Shown piece after piece: positions 52,854 through 60,908 of a DNA stretch of 64,000 bases (the stretch's first letter is position 1; each line of letters starts with the position of its first letter). Source of the DNA: Amaricoccus macauensis_A (lineage in GTDB: Bacteria > Pseudomonadota > Alphaproteobacteria > Rhodobacterales > Rhodobacteraceae); assembly GCF_049800915.1 (NCBI RefSeq), contig NZ_JBNAFY010000001.1, positions 867,991 to 931,990 of the forward strand, in the 5' to 3' direction. The notes under the pieces are model-generated. The model saw only the letters and a list, made by a program, of their open reading frames with translations. It did no database searches and was not told the DNA's origin. A program made the translations under genes and the position numbers.

Positions 52854-55468
52854 CAGGTTTCGCTCGGACCCGAGGGAGTTTGTGATCGCGAAAGAAGCGT
52901 CGCCTGCGCCGCGGCAAGGCGCGCGATCGGAACGCGGAAGGGCGAGCAGGAGACGTAGTCGAACCCGGCAACCTTGCAGAAACGCACCGATGACGGATCG
53001 CCCCCATGTTCGCCGCATAGACCGAGCGACAACCCGGGATTCTGCGCCCGTCCACGCTGTGAGGCCATCAGCATCAACTCACCCACGCCCTCGATGTCGA
53101 GGGAATGGAATGGGTCTTCAGGAAACACGCCTTGGTTGACGTAGACACGCATGAAGCGACCTGCATCGTCTCGGGACAGGCCGTAGGTCATCTGCGTCAG
53201 GTCATTCGTGCCGAAGGAAAGAAATGCGGATGTGGCAGCAAGATCACCCGCCCGGAGCGCGGCCCGCGGGGTCTCCACCATCACACCTAGCTTGTAGGTC
53301 AACTCCGAGCCCTGCTCCCGCTGTACATCCTCTGCGATGGCATCAATTCGTCGCTTGACGAGTTCCACCTCGCGGTTGGCGGATACGAGCGGGATCATGA
53401 CTTCAGGCACGACGGGAGCACGACTGTCACGATTCACGGCAATCGCTGCCTCGAAGATTGCCCTCGCCTGCATGTCATAAATTGCCGGCATGGTAACGCC
53501 GAGCCGAACCCCGCGCATGCCCAGCATGGGGTTCACTTCCGACAATTCTCGCGCCCGCGCCGTGACCTGCGCGATCGGGAGCCCCATTGCCTCCGCGAAC
53601 TCTGCTATCTCTTCCGGCGCATTCGGCAGGAATTCGTGGAGAGGCGGATCAAGCAACCGGATCGTCACTGGAAGCCCGCGCATGATATCGAAGATCTCCA
53701 CGAAATCCTCGCGTTGCATCGGCAACAATCGATCAAGTGCCGCCTGACGTGCGCTGTCGCAATCCGCAAGGATCATCTCGCGCATCACCGAAATACGCGC
53801 CTCGTCGAAGAACATATGTTCGGTACGGCAAAGACCGATGCCATCGACCCGAAACTCACGGGCAGTACGTGCATCAAGTGGCGTATCCGCATTGGCCCTG
53901 ACACCAAGATCTCGGACCGCATCAGCCCAGTCCAACAACTCCGAGAAGGACCCTCCGAGCTCGGGCGCGATCATCTCCACCGATCCGGCCATCACCTCGC
54001 CCCGCGTGCCGTCAAGAGTGACGAGGGCGCCATCGCGTATCACCCGACCATCCGGCGTCGTGAGCGTGCGCTCCGCAAAATCCAGACGCAGATCACTTGC
54101 CCCGACAACGCATGGCAATCCAATTCCACGAGCAATCACCGCAGCATGGCTCGTCATGCCGCCACGGACGGTCAAGACCCCGTTGGCCGAATGCATGCCA
54201 CGTATATCTTCGGGGCCGGTCTCGACCCGAACAAGGATACTTGGCTCGTCCTGAGCCGCCGCGGCCTGAGCCGCCTCGGCCGTGAAGACAATGCGACCGG
54301 TTGCCGCGCCCGGACTTGCGGCCAGCCCGGCGCCAAATACGTCGCGATGTGCGTTTGGTGCGATCTGGGGATGCAGGTATTCGATCAGACTGCGTGGGTC
54401 CACCTGCAACAATGCCCGGGATCGGCTGATCGCGCCTGTCTTGGCCAGATCGACCGATATTTGAACCGCGGCGCGGGCTGTGCGCCTGACTGGATGCGCA
54501 TCCAGAATTGCGACTTGACCGGAACGGATCGCAAATACGAGTCGATAGGCGTCACTCAGGCCTTCCGCCGTTCGCATGGCTGCGCGCCGAAGTTCCCGAA
54601 GCGCGCCCGGGCATGTTTCCTCCAGCGTCAAACCAGCTTCGTCGCCACACTCTGCGTCTTCGGCAGCAAGCGGCATTTCTCGTACTCTTGTGGGTTTGTC
54701 GGGATCGATCAAACGGAAACTGCCGAAATAGCCCGGTTTGCCAGTCCGACTGTCCACAAGCTGAATTTCACCTCGCCCGGTAACGCCGGTGCCAAATCCG
54801 CTCGCGACTTCCTGAATGACCAGACCCAGCCCGGCATCAGCTGGCGCACCCTTGGCCTCCCGCAGAATGCGCGAAGAGGGCGAGTTCCATGCTTTCGCCA
54901 TAGCCCGAGCGCCTTGCTCCAGCTGCACCCGAGGGTCTTGCGGGAAAGGATCTCCGATCTCTTCCTCGTAAAACTCGAGCATCCGATCGATAAGCCCGCG
55001 AAGAGCCGCCGGGTCGGCACTGGCCGCAGCAGCAGGATCAAGTGATTGGAAGTCCTGGGGATCGAGACCGTGAACGGTCATGGCGAACTCGCCGATGAAC
55101 CGGCGATAGATGTCCAGACTGGCCGAGCGACCAATCCGGTTCTCGAGCGCCGGTAGACTGCGTTCACAGACCCCGATGCAGCGAAGGGTCGGCGCTCCTC
55201 CCCAGGCTCGATCGTAGGGAGAGGAGCGCAGCGCGAGCAGGCGTCCAGGCGCTTCCATTCCGGCAAGATCCGGAACCTCGCCATTCTCCGCCAACTCACG
55301 AACACACTCGAAAGAAAGCGCAAACCCGTGGGGCACGGGAAGACCCAGCGTCATCAGACGAGCCAGCTTCGACGCACGTTGCCCATAGGCCGCAGAACGC
55401 ACCGCCCGGCCTGAGTCGAGACTTATGACACCGTCCATCGGGTCGCGTATGATTTCTTCCGGCTTCAT
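52853..55468 (-). CDS. Pyruvate phosphate dikinase-like protein with degenerate ATP domain
   Basis: About 870 residues. The phosphohistidine domain is intact, with GGMTSHAAVIARG (H441). So is the PEP/pyruvate barrel (CRTEHMFF, GVMVETPRAAL, SFGTNDLTQMTYGLSRDD, GLCGEHGGDP with its Cys). The N-terminal ATP-grasp domain looks altered. The GGKG-type lysine region reads YGQRASKLARL. The SGARxSMPGMMDT motif is missing although R81 remains. The usual EFT...LQTRNGKR block reads VFAIRSGQVAILDAHPVRR. It is therefore PPDK-like but may not use ATP normally. It sits between glyS and the translationally coupled meaB. Confidence 0.85.
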   Translation of the reverse strand: MKPEEIIRDPMDGVISLDSGRAVRSAAYGQRASKLARLMTLGLPVPHGFALSFECVRELAENGEVPDLAGMEAPGRLLALRSSPYDRAWGGAPTLRCIGVCERSLPALENRIGRSASLDIYRRFIGEFAMTVHGLDPQDFQSLDPAAAASADPAALRGLIDRMLEFYEEEIGDPFPQDPRVQLEQGARAMAKAWNSPSSRILREAKGAPADAGLGLVIQEVASGFGTGVTGRGEIQLVDSRTGKPGYFGSFRLIDPDKPTRVREMPLAAEDAECGDEAGLTLEETCPGALRELRRAAMRTAEGLSDAYRLVFAIRSGQVAILDAHPVRRTARAAVQISVDLAKTGAISRSRALLQVDPRSLIEYLHPQIAPNAHRDVFGAGLAASPGAATGRIVFTAEAAQAAAAQDEPSILVRVETGPEDIRGMHSANGVLTVRGGMTSHAAVIARGIGLPCVVGASDLRLDFAERTLTTPDGRVIRDGALVTLDGTRGEVMAGSVEMIAPELGGSFSELLDWADAVRDLGVRANADTPLDARTAREFRVDGIGLCRTEHMFFDEARISVMREMILADCDSARQAALDRLLPMQREDFVEIFDIMRGLPVTIRLLDPPLHEFLPNAPEEIAEFAEAMGLPIAQVTARARELSEVNPMLGMRGVRLGVTMPAIYDMQARAIFEAAIAVNRDSRAPVVPEVMIPLVSANREVELVKRRIDAIAEDVQREQGSELTYKLGVMVETPRAALRAGDLAATSAFLSFGTNDLTQMTYGLSRDDAGRFMRVYVNQGVFPEDPFHSLDIEGVGELMLMASQRGRAQNPGLSLGLCGEHGGDPSSVRFCKVAGFDYVSCSPFRVPIARLAAAQATLLSRSQTPSGPSET

Positions 55469-55525
55469 TGCGCTGCAGCGTAAAGACAAAACAGCCGGAA
55501 CGAAACTGATTTGTCGATTGTCCGG

Positions 55526-57577
55526 CTAACTACCTTCAAGGACTGAGAATATCGCAACACGGTTCATCACGGCACGAATCGTGTTGAGAAGGCAAAGGCG
55601 GTTCCGCCGAACCATCGGTTCTTCCGCATTCACGACAGTCTTTTCGAAGAACGCGTCGATCGGCGCGCGCAGGCTCGCAAGACACGCCATGGCGGCGGCA
55701 AAATCCTCGTCTCGGAGCGCTGCCTCCAATGCATCACTTGCGGCATCTAGCGCGACAAAGAGATCGGTCTCGGCATCGTTCTGGGCCAGGTCCGGGTGGG
55801 GATCCAGCGAATACTCTACCCCGTCCTTCTTTTCCTCTTGTCCGAGTATCCCGACAGCGCGCCGATATCCTGCCAGAAGGTCAGCTCCCTCGGAACTGGA
55901 AAGGAAAGACTGCAGGGCTTCGACACGGGCAACCAGCAATTTGAGGTCATCCTGCCCGCCCAGTTCCATACATGCCGCAATCACGTCATGTCGGATCCCA
56001 CGGTCACGAAGATAAACACCAAGGCGATCTGCAAGGAACCTCAGGAGATCGTCGGGGTCAGCCCCCGGATAGCCTTCTGAGAAGAGTGGCAGCAATTTGA
56101 TCCGCAAGCCGTTCTCGAGAACCAGCCGGATAACGCCGAGGGCGGCACGACGCAGCGCAAACGGATCCCGAGATCCGGTGGGCTTTTCGTCGATGGCCCA
56201 GAATGCGGTCAGCGTGTCGATCTTGTCGGCAAGCGCAACCGCAACCGAAACCGGCGCCGAGGGCGTCACATCTGATGGCCCAAGCGGAGAGTAGTGTTCC
56301 TCAGCGGCATTCGCTACGGCAACATCCTCTCCTGCCCGAAGCGCATAGTAACGACCCATCACCCCCTGCAGCTCGGGAAATTCGTAGACCATCTCGCTCG
56401 AGAGGTCCCCCTTTGCCAGAAGGGCCGCGCGCTCTGCCAGATCGGGATCTGCGCCAACCTCGCGCGCAATCTGGCGGGCAAGCTCTGCAATGCGCTTGAT
56501 CCGCTCACCCTGCGTTCCCAGCCGATTGTGAAAGGTAACGTGGCTCAGTTTCTCGGTCATCTCTCGTAGCGGCGTGCGAAGATCATTCTCCCAGAAGAAG
56601 GCAGCATCCGAGAGCCGCGCTGCAAGGACGCGCGCATTCCCCGCAAGGATCGTTGCGCCATTGTCCACGGTTTCGCGGTTTGCCACGACGATATAGGCCA
56701 CAATGCGCCCATCGTTCGGATCCCGCACCGAGAGAAACTTCTGGTGCTCTTTCATCGAGGTCTGCAAGACCTCCGGAGGCAGGTTGAGAAAGCGCTCCTC
56801 GATTTGCCCCAGAAGTACAACAGGCCATTCAACAAGCCCGGCAATCTCTGCAAGCAACCCGGGATCTTCCACAACCTCCAGCCCCTGCGCAAAGGCCAAC
56901 TGCTCTGCGTCATGGGCGATCTTTGCCTTCCGGTCCTCCGGATCCAGCAGGACAAATGCGGCATCGAGCTTTGTGCGATAGCTCTCGAAATCCTGCACCC
57001 CGATGCGTTCGGGCGCCATGAAGCGATGTCCACGCGTGACACTGCCCGCCTTCAGACTATCAATCTCGAGCGCAATCGGTTCCGCTCCGGCCTCGTTGGT
57101 CAGAATACAGAGAATGGAGTGCAGCGGCCGGACCCACCTTAGTGTTCCGCCACCCCAGCGCATGGATTTCGGCCATGGGAACCCGCGGACGACTTCCTCG
57201 ACGGTTTCCGCCGCGATCTCGGCGGCGGAGCGGCCGGGTTTCACAATCTCGGCAAAATAGACCTGACCCTTCTTGTCGTCTCGGACGGTCAGATCCTCGC
57301 GGCTCAGCCCCACGGAACGCAGAAAACCCTCGATTGCCTTCTCTGGTGCATCAACGCGCGGGCCCTTGCGCTCTTCCCGCGTCGTCGGAGAGTTCTCGCT
57401 CAACCCGGAAATCGCGAGCGCAAGGCGACGCGGGGTCGCGAATGCCTCGGCATGGGTATAGGTCAAACCCCGCGAAACCAATCCATCTGTCACCAACCGC
57501 TTGAGATCGGCCGAGGCCCGCGACTGCATACGGGCTGGAATTTCCTCCGACAGAAGTTCGAGAAGTAGATCAGGCAT
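55526..57577 (-). CDS. glyS: Glycyl-tRNA synthetase beta subunit
   Basis: Beta subunit of the bacterial alpha2beta2 glycyl-tRNA synthetase. From ATG 57577 it is 683 residues, starting MPDLLLELLSEEIPARMQ. It has VRPLHSILCIL, the HD-like SHVTFHNRLGTQ region, an AREVGADPDLAERAALLAKGDL segment, and a C-terminal DALR-like anticodon domain. The catalytic alpha subunit gene glyQ is not adjacent: upstream are 198 bp and a divergent lipoprotein gene. The PPDK-like gene follows 57 bp downstream. Confidence 0.96.
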   Translation of the reverse strand: MPDLLLELLSEEIPARMQSRASADLKRLVTDGLVSRGLTYTHAEAFATPRRLALAISGLSENSPTTREERKGPRVDAPEKAIEGFLRSVGLSREDLTVRDDKKGQVYFAEIVKPGRSAAEIAAETVEEVVRGFPWPKSMRWGGGTLRWVRPLHSILCILTNEAGAEPIALEIDSLKAGSVTRGHRFMAPERIGVQDFESYRTKLDAAFVLLDPEDRKAKIAHDAEQLAFAQGLEVVEDPGLLAEIAGLVEWPVVLLGQIEERFLNLPPEVLQTSMKEHQKFLSVRDPNDGRIVAYIVVANRETVDNGATILAGNARVLAARLSDAAFFWENDLRTPLREMTEKLSHVTFHNRLGTQGERIKRIAELARQIAREVGADPDLAERAALLAKGDLSSEMVYEFPELQGVMGRYYALRAGEDVAVANAAEEHYSPLGPSDVTPSAPVSVAVALADKIDTLTAFWAIDEKPTGSRDPFALRRAALGVIRLVLENGLRIKLLPLFSEGYPGADPDDLLRFLADRLGVYLRDRGIRHDVIAACMELGGQDDLKLLVARVEALQSFLSSSEGADLLAGYRRAVGILGQEEKKDGVEYSLDPHPDLAQNDAETDLFVALDAASDALEAALRDEDFAAAMACLASLRAPIDAFFEKTVVNAEEPMVRRNRLCLLNTIRAVMNRVAIFSVLEGS

Positions 57578-57775
57578 CTCAGGTCCGGGGCTGCTTGCGT
57601 GCGGATCAGGGCAAACCGGAACGGCCACGTGAGGTCAAGGGCAAATGAGAATACAATCGGCGTCGAAGAGCCTGATGCTCGCACCTTGCACCCGTGAGGT
57701 TGTGCCTTTCGAATTGCGCCGCTCTCACCTAAATCCATTGATGGGAATACGAGAAGCCAGTTGGACGACACCAGA

Positions 57776-58195
57776 ATGACGCGGCATCGGCTTACCATTG
57801 GGCTCGCTGTGGTGGCCTTGGCCATCATGTCCGCCTGCTCTGCACCGTCGGACCGTGAGGGTAGACCTTCGAGCGGGCTCGACTTTCAGATCGCATTCGA
57901 GGAGCGTTTGCGGCCGGACATCATATTCGTCACGGGGACCGCGCGCCGCGACCCTTCACCCGGTGCAGCCGCGGGGCTGTGGGGTGTATTGCGAGGTTTG
58001 CCACGAGCGGAACAGGCGGTCGTGGAAAATCTCGGCACAGGTGCGAAAGCCACGATCTCGCTCTACTCTGGAAACCCCGGCGGGGGCGCTACCCTGCGCC
58101 TTTCTCCTCAAGCCGCGGACCTGCTGGGCGTTCTCGAGGACCCGGTGGAGATCTCGGTCACGGCTATTCGCCAGGAGCCGGTTCTGGTCCAATGA
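57776..58195 (+). CDS. Putative lipoprotein with RlpA-like strand pattern
   Basis: A 139-residue protein with a lipoprotein signal (AVVALAIMSACS, lipobox Cys near residue 22). The mature half shows VVENLGTGAKATISLY...LRLSPQAADLLGV, which resembles the beta-barrel core of RlpA-type proteins. The glycine/aspartate active-site stretch (NDRGP) is missing, so enzymatic activity is doubtful. ATG 57776 is chosen over TTG 57761. It precedes the site-2 protease gene by 43 bp. Confidence 0.7.
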   Translation: MTRHRLTIGLAVVALAIMSACSAPSDREGRPSSGLDFQIAFEERLRPDIIFVTGTARRDPSPGAAAGLWGVLRGLPRAEQAVVENLGTGAKATISLYSGNPGGGATLRLSPQAADLLGVLEDPVEISVTAIRQEPVLVQ

Positions 58196-58238
58196 GACCT
58201 GATCTGGCGCGTTCGAAACGGCAAGAAGGAGAAGAACA

Positions 58239-59315
58239 TTGAAATGGTCTTTCAAGCTTGGGCGTTTTGCCGGGATCGATGTCAATGTCCATGCGACCTT
58301 TTTTCTGCTGCTGGCATGGTTCGGTTATTTCTACTGGTCCGCAACTGGAACGGTCGCAGGCACACTCAACGGAATAGCGCTGATTCTGCTGCTCTTTCTC
58401 TGCGTTCTCCTGCACGAATACGGCCATGCCCTCGCAGCTCGGCGCTTCGGCATCCGAACCAAGGATATCACGCTCCTCCCCATCGGTGGCGTGGCGATGC
58501 TCGAGAAGATGCCCGATGACCCGAAGCAGGAAGTGATTGTCGCCTTGGCTGGTCCGGCGGTCAACGTGGCAATCGCCGCATTCCTGTTCCTGTTGATTGC
58601 TCTGGGGGGACAGGAGGGAAGCCTGCTCCAGTTCGATGTCGATCGGGGGAGTTTGCTGCCAACGCTGCTCACGACGAACATCATACTCGCGATCTTCAAT
58701 CTTCTGCCGGCATTCCCCATGGATGGGGGACGGGTGCTGCGCGCGGTTCTTGCCATGCGCATGGACAGGGTCAGAGCCACGCGCCACGCGGCAACAGTCG
58801 GACGCGCCCTTGCCCTCCTGTTCGGTTTTCTCGGACTTACGGGCAATCCGCTCCTGATCCTGATTGCCATTTTCGTATGGGTCGGGGCCGGCGCGGAAGC
58901 CGACGCCACAGAGGTTGATGCCAGGCTGTCGCAAAAGCCGGTTGGGCTGGCAATGATCACGGATTTCCACACGCTGCATCCGGGCGATCCGCTTGCGCGC
59001 GCCGTCGATCTTACGCTTTCGGGAACACAGAAGCATTTTCCCGTCGTGGAGAACGGGGAACTGAGGGGTGTTGCAAGCCAGTCGGCAATTCTGCGCGGTC
59101 TCCGTGACTTCGGAGTGGAAGGTCAGGTCGGCGAAATAATGGGAAGCGCACATACGGCCGAGGTCGGGACATCGCTCGATGTGCTTCTACGTGACCTTCA
59201 AGAGACAGATGTGCGTATCGTCTGCATCACGCGTGCAGGAAAGCTGGCCGGTCTCGTGGATCTTGAAAACATATCCGAATACCTGCGGATTCAGGAAGCG
59301 CTGGGGCGCGGCTGA
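58239..59315 (+). CDS. Site-2 protease (M50) with CBS domains
   Basis: Intramembrane zinc metalloprotease of 358 residues. The zinc motif HEYGH (H59-H63) is in a membrane helix, and the second motif, NLLPAFPMDGGR, carries the Asp ligand. Four to six membrane segments are followed by two CBS domains (about 235-350) that probably sense adenosyl nucleotides. Substrates are unknown; this subtype (SpoIVFB-like) cleaves membrane regulators. TTG at 58239, preceded by AAGGAG, is the best start, giving MKWSFKLGRFAGIDV. Confidence 0.93.
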   Translation: MKWSFKLGRFAGIDVNVHATFFLLLAWFGYFYWSATGTVAGTLNGIALILLLFLCVLLHEYGHALAARRFGIRTKDITLLPIGGVAMLEKMPDDPKQEVIVALAGPAVNVAIAAFLFLLIALGGQEGSLLQFDVDRGSLLPTLLTTNIILAIFNLLPAFPMDGGRVLRAVLAMRMDRVRATRHAATVGRALALLFGFLGLTGNPLLILIAIFVWVGAGAEADATEVDARLSQKPVGLAMITDFHTLHPGDPLARAVDLTLSGTQKHFPVVENGELRGVASQSAILRGLRDFGVEGQVGEIMGSAHTAEVGTSLDVLLRDLQETDVRIVCITRAGKLAGLVDLENISEYLRIQEALGRG

Positions 59316-59316
59316 C

Positions 59317-60789
59317 ATGCATGAGTTGCTCACTGCCATTGAAATGAACCGGGCCGATCAACTCGCAATCGCGGGCGGCGTTCCGGGCATGGACCTCATG
59401 GAGGCCGCCGGACACGCCGTCGCGGAGGCGGCAGCGAACCTCTGCCCCGATGGGCCTGTCTGTATCGTTGCCGGACCAGGAAACAACGGCGGCGACGGTT
59501 TCGTAGCGGCACGCGGGCTTCAGAACCGGGGCCGCGAAGTCACGCTGCAGCTTTGGGGCGATCCGGGACGGATCCGTGGCGATGCCGCAATTGCCAGAAA
59601 ACGGTGGGGCGGACCTGAACAGCCCGCTCAGCCCCCACTGCCAGACGCCTCGGTCATAGTCGACGCGCTTTTCGGCGCAGGCCTCGATCGCGACGTCTCA
59701 GGTGCGCCCGCAGACCTGATCAACGCGATGAACGACCACCCGGCCGCGAAGCTTTCCGTGGACGTTCCAAGTGGCCTCGACGGCACCAGCGGACGCATCC
59801 GCGGATGTGCGGTAAGGGCGGATGCCACAGTCACCTTCTTTCGCAAGAAACCAGGCCATCTGCTTGAACCGGGTCGCAGTCTGTGCGGCGCACTTCACCT
59901 CGCGCAAATCGGTATTCCGACCGAGGTTCTGTCGACCATCGCGCCCATGTGTTTCGAGAATTCACCCGAGCTGTGGAAAGCGGCATTCCCGGCGCCCTCC
60001 CGAGGCAGTCACAAGTATAGACGGGGACATGCACTCGTTGTCTCTGGCCCCGCGATGCGCACTGGAGCCGCCAGGCTCGCGGCCGAAGCCTCGCTGAGAG
60101 CGGGAGCGGGTCTGGTTACTCTGGCAAGCCCCGCAAGTGCCATGGTCATCAATGCGGCGCATTTGACGGCTGTCATGCTTCAGCAATGCGACGACCCTGC
60201 GAGCCTTCGAGAAATTCTGGAAGACAGCCGCATAACAGCAATCGTTATCGGACCAGGCCTCGGCTTGGAGGAAAGGGACCGAACGATGGTTGAAACAGCG
60301 CTCGAGACAAAGCCTGCGCTGGTCCTTGACGCCGACGCCCTCACGGCGTTCGCAGACGCCCCATACGCGCTGTTCGAAAGGACTGCCGCTCGGGAAAAGC
60401 CTGTTGTTCTGACGCCCCATGAAGGCGAATTCGCGCGGCTGTTTCCCGATCTGAGCGAAGGTTCGAAAGTCGACAGAACTCGGGCCGCAGCGGTTCGATC
60501 CGGTGCGGTCGTGGTCCTCAAGGGATCTGACACGGTGATCGCGGCTCCTGACGGCCGGGCCGCAATCAATACGAATGCGCCGCCTTGGCTTGCGACCGCG
60601 GGCTCAGGCGATGTACTCGCCGGAATACTGGCAGGTCTGACAGCGCAGGGAATGCCGGGCTTCGACGCAGCCAGCGCTGCCGTCTGGCTACACGGCGAGG
60701 CCGGCAACGTTGCCGGTCCAGGCCTCATTTCCGAAGATCTGCCTCAGTCCCTACGTCCTGCGCTTGCGCAACTCCTAGACCGCAGCTGA
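59317..60789 (+). CDS. nnr: Bifunctional NAD(P)HX epimerase/dehydratase (Nnr)
   Basis: Repairs hydrated NADH and NADPH. The N-terminal YjeF_N epimerase domain (about 1-210) has VAGPGNNGGDGFVAARGL, and the C-terminal ADP-dependent dehydratase domain (about 225-490) has the kinase-like GSGDVLAGILAGL with its catalytic Asp. Length 490 residues fits the fused form. The ATG at 59317 lies 1 bp after the protease stop, so the two genes are co-transcribed. A longer frame upstream is a shadow of the protease gene. Confidence 0.95.
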   Translation: MHELLTAIEMNRADQLAIAGGVPGMDLMEAAGHAVAEAAANLCPDGPVCIVAGPGNNGGDGFVAARGLQNRGREVTLQLWGDPGRIRGDAAIARKRWGGPEQPAQPPLPDASVIVDALFGAGLDRDVSGAPADLINAMNDHPAAKLSVDVPSGLDGTSGRIRGCAVRADATVTFFRKKPGHLLEPGRSLCGALHLAQIGIPTEVLSTIAPMCFENSPELWKAAFPAPSRGSHKYRRGHALVVSGPAMRTGAARLAAEASLRAGAGLVTLASPASAMVINAAHLTAVMLQQCDDPASLREILEDSRITAIVIGPGLGLEERDRTMVETALETKPALVLDADALTAFADAPYALFERTAAREKPVVLTPHEGEFARLFPDLSEGSKVDRTRAAAVRSGAVVVLKGSDTVIAAPDGRAAINTNAPPWLATAGSGDVLAGILAGLTAQGMPGFDAASAAVWLHGEAGNVAGPGLISEDLPQSLRPALAQLLDRS

Positions 60790-60908
60790 CGGGGGCGGCT
60801 TGTAGCTGGGGAACTGCATCCATTTGATGGAAACCAAGCCTCACAAACTGCTTTGAAGCCGGCCTCCATCGATTTTTGGGCGCAGCCCGATGAAGACTCA
60901 AACACGTG

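Noticed and set aside
52854..53018. N-terminal extension of meaB
   Set aside because: It runs inside the PPDK-like gene in another frame, and the TGATG overlap start at 52853 fits the family.
53636..55045. Long open frame on the plus strand antisense to the PPDK-like gene (about 469 codons)
   Set aside because: It is the high-GC mirror of the real gene, with a low-complexity, Arg/Cys/His-rich translation and no ribosome site or family similarity.
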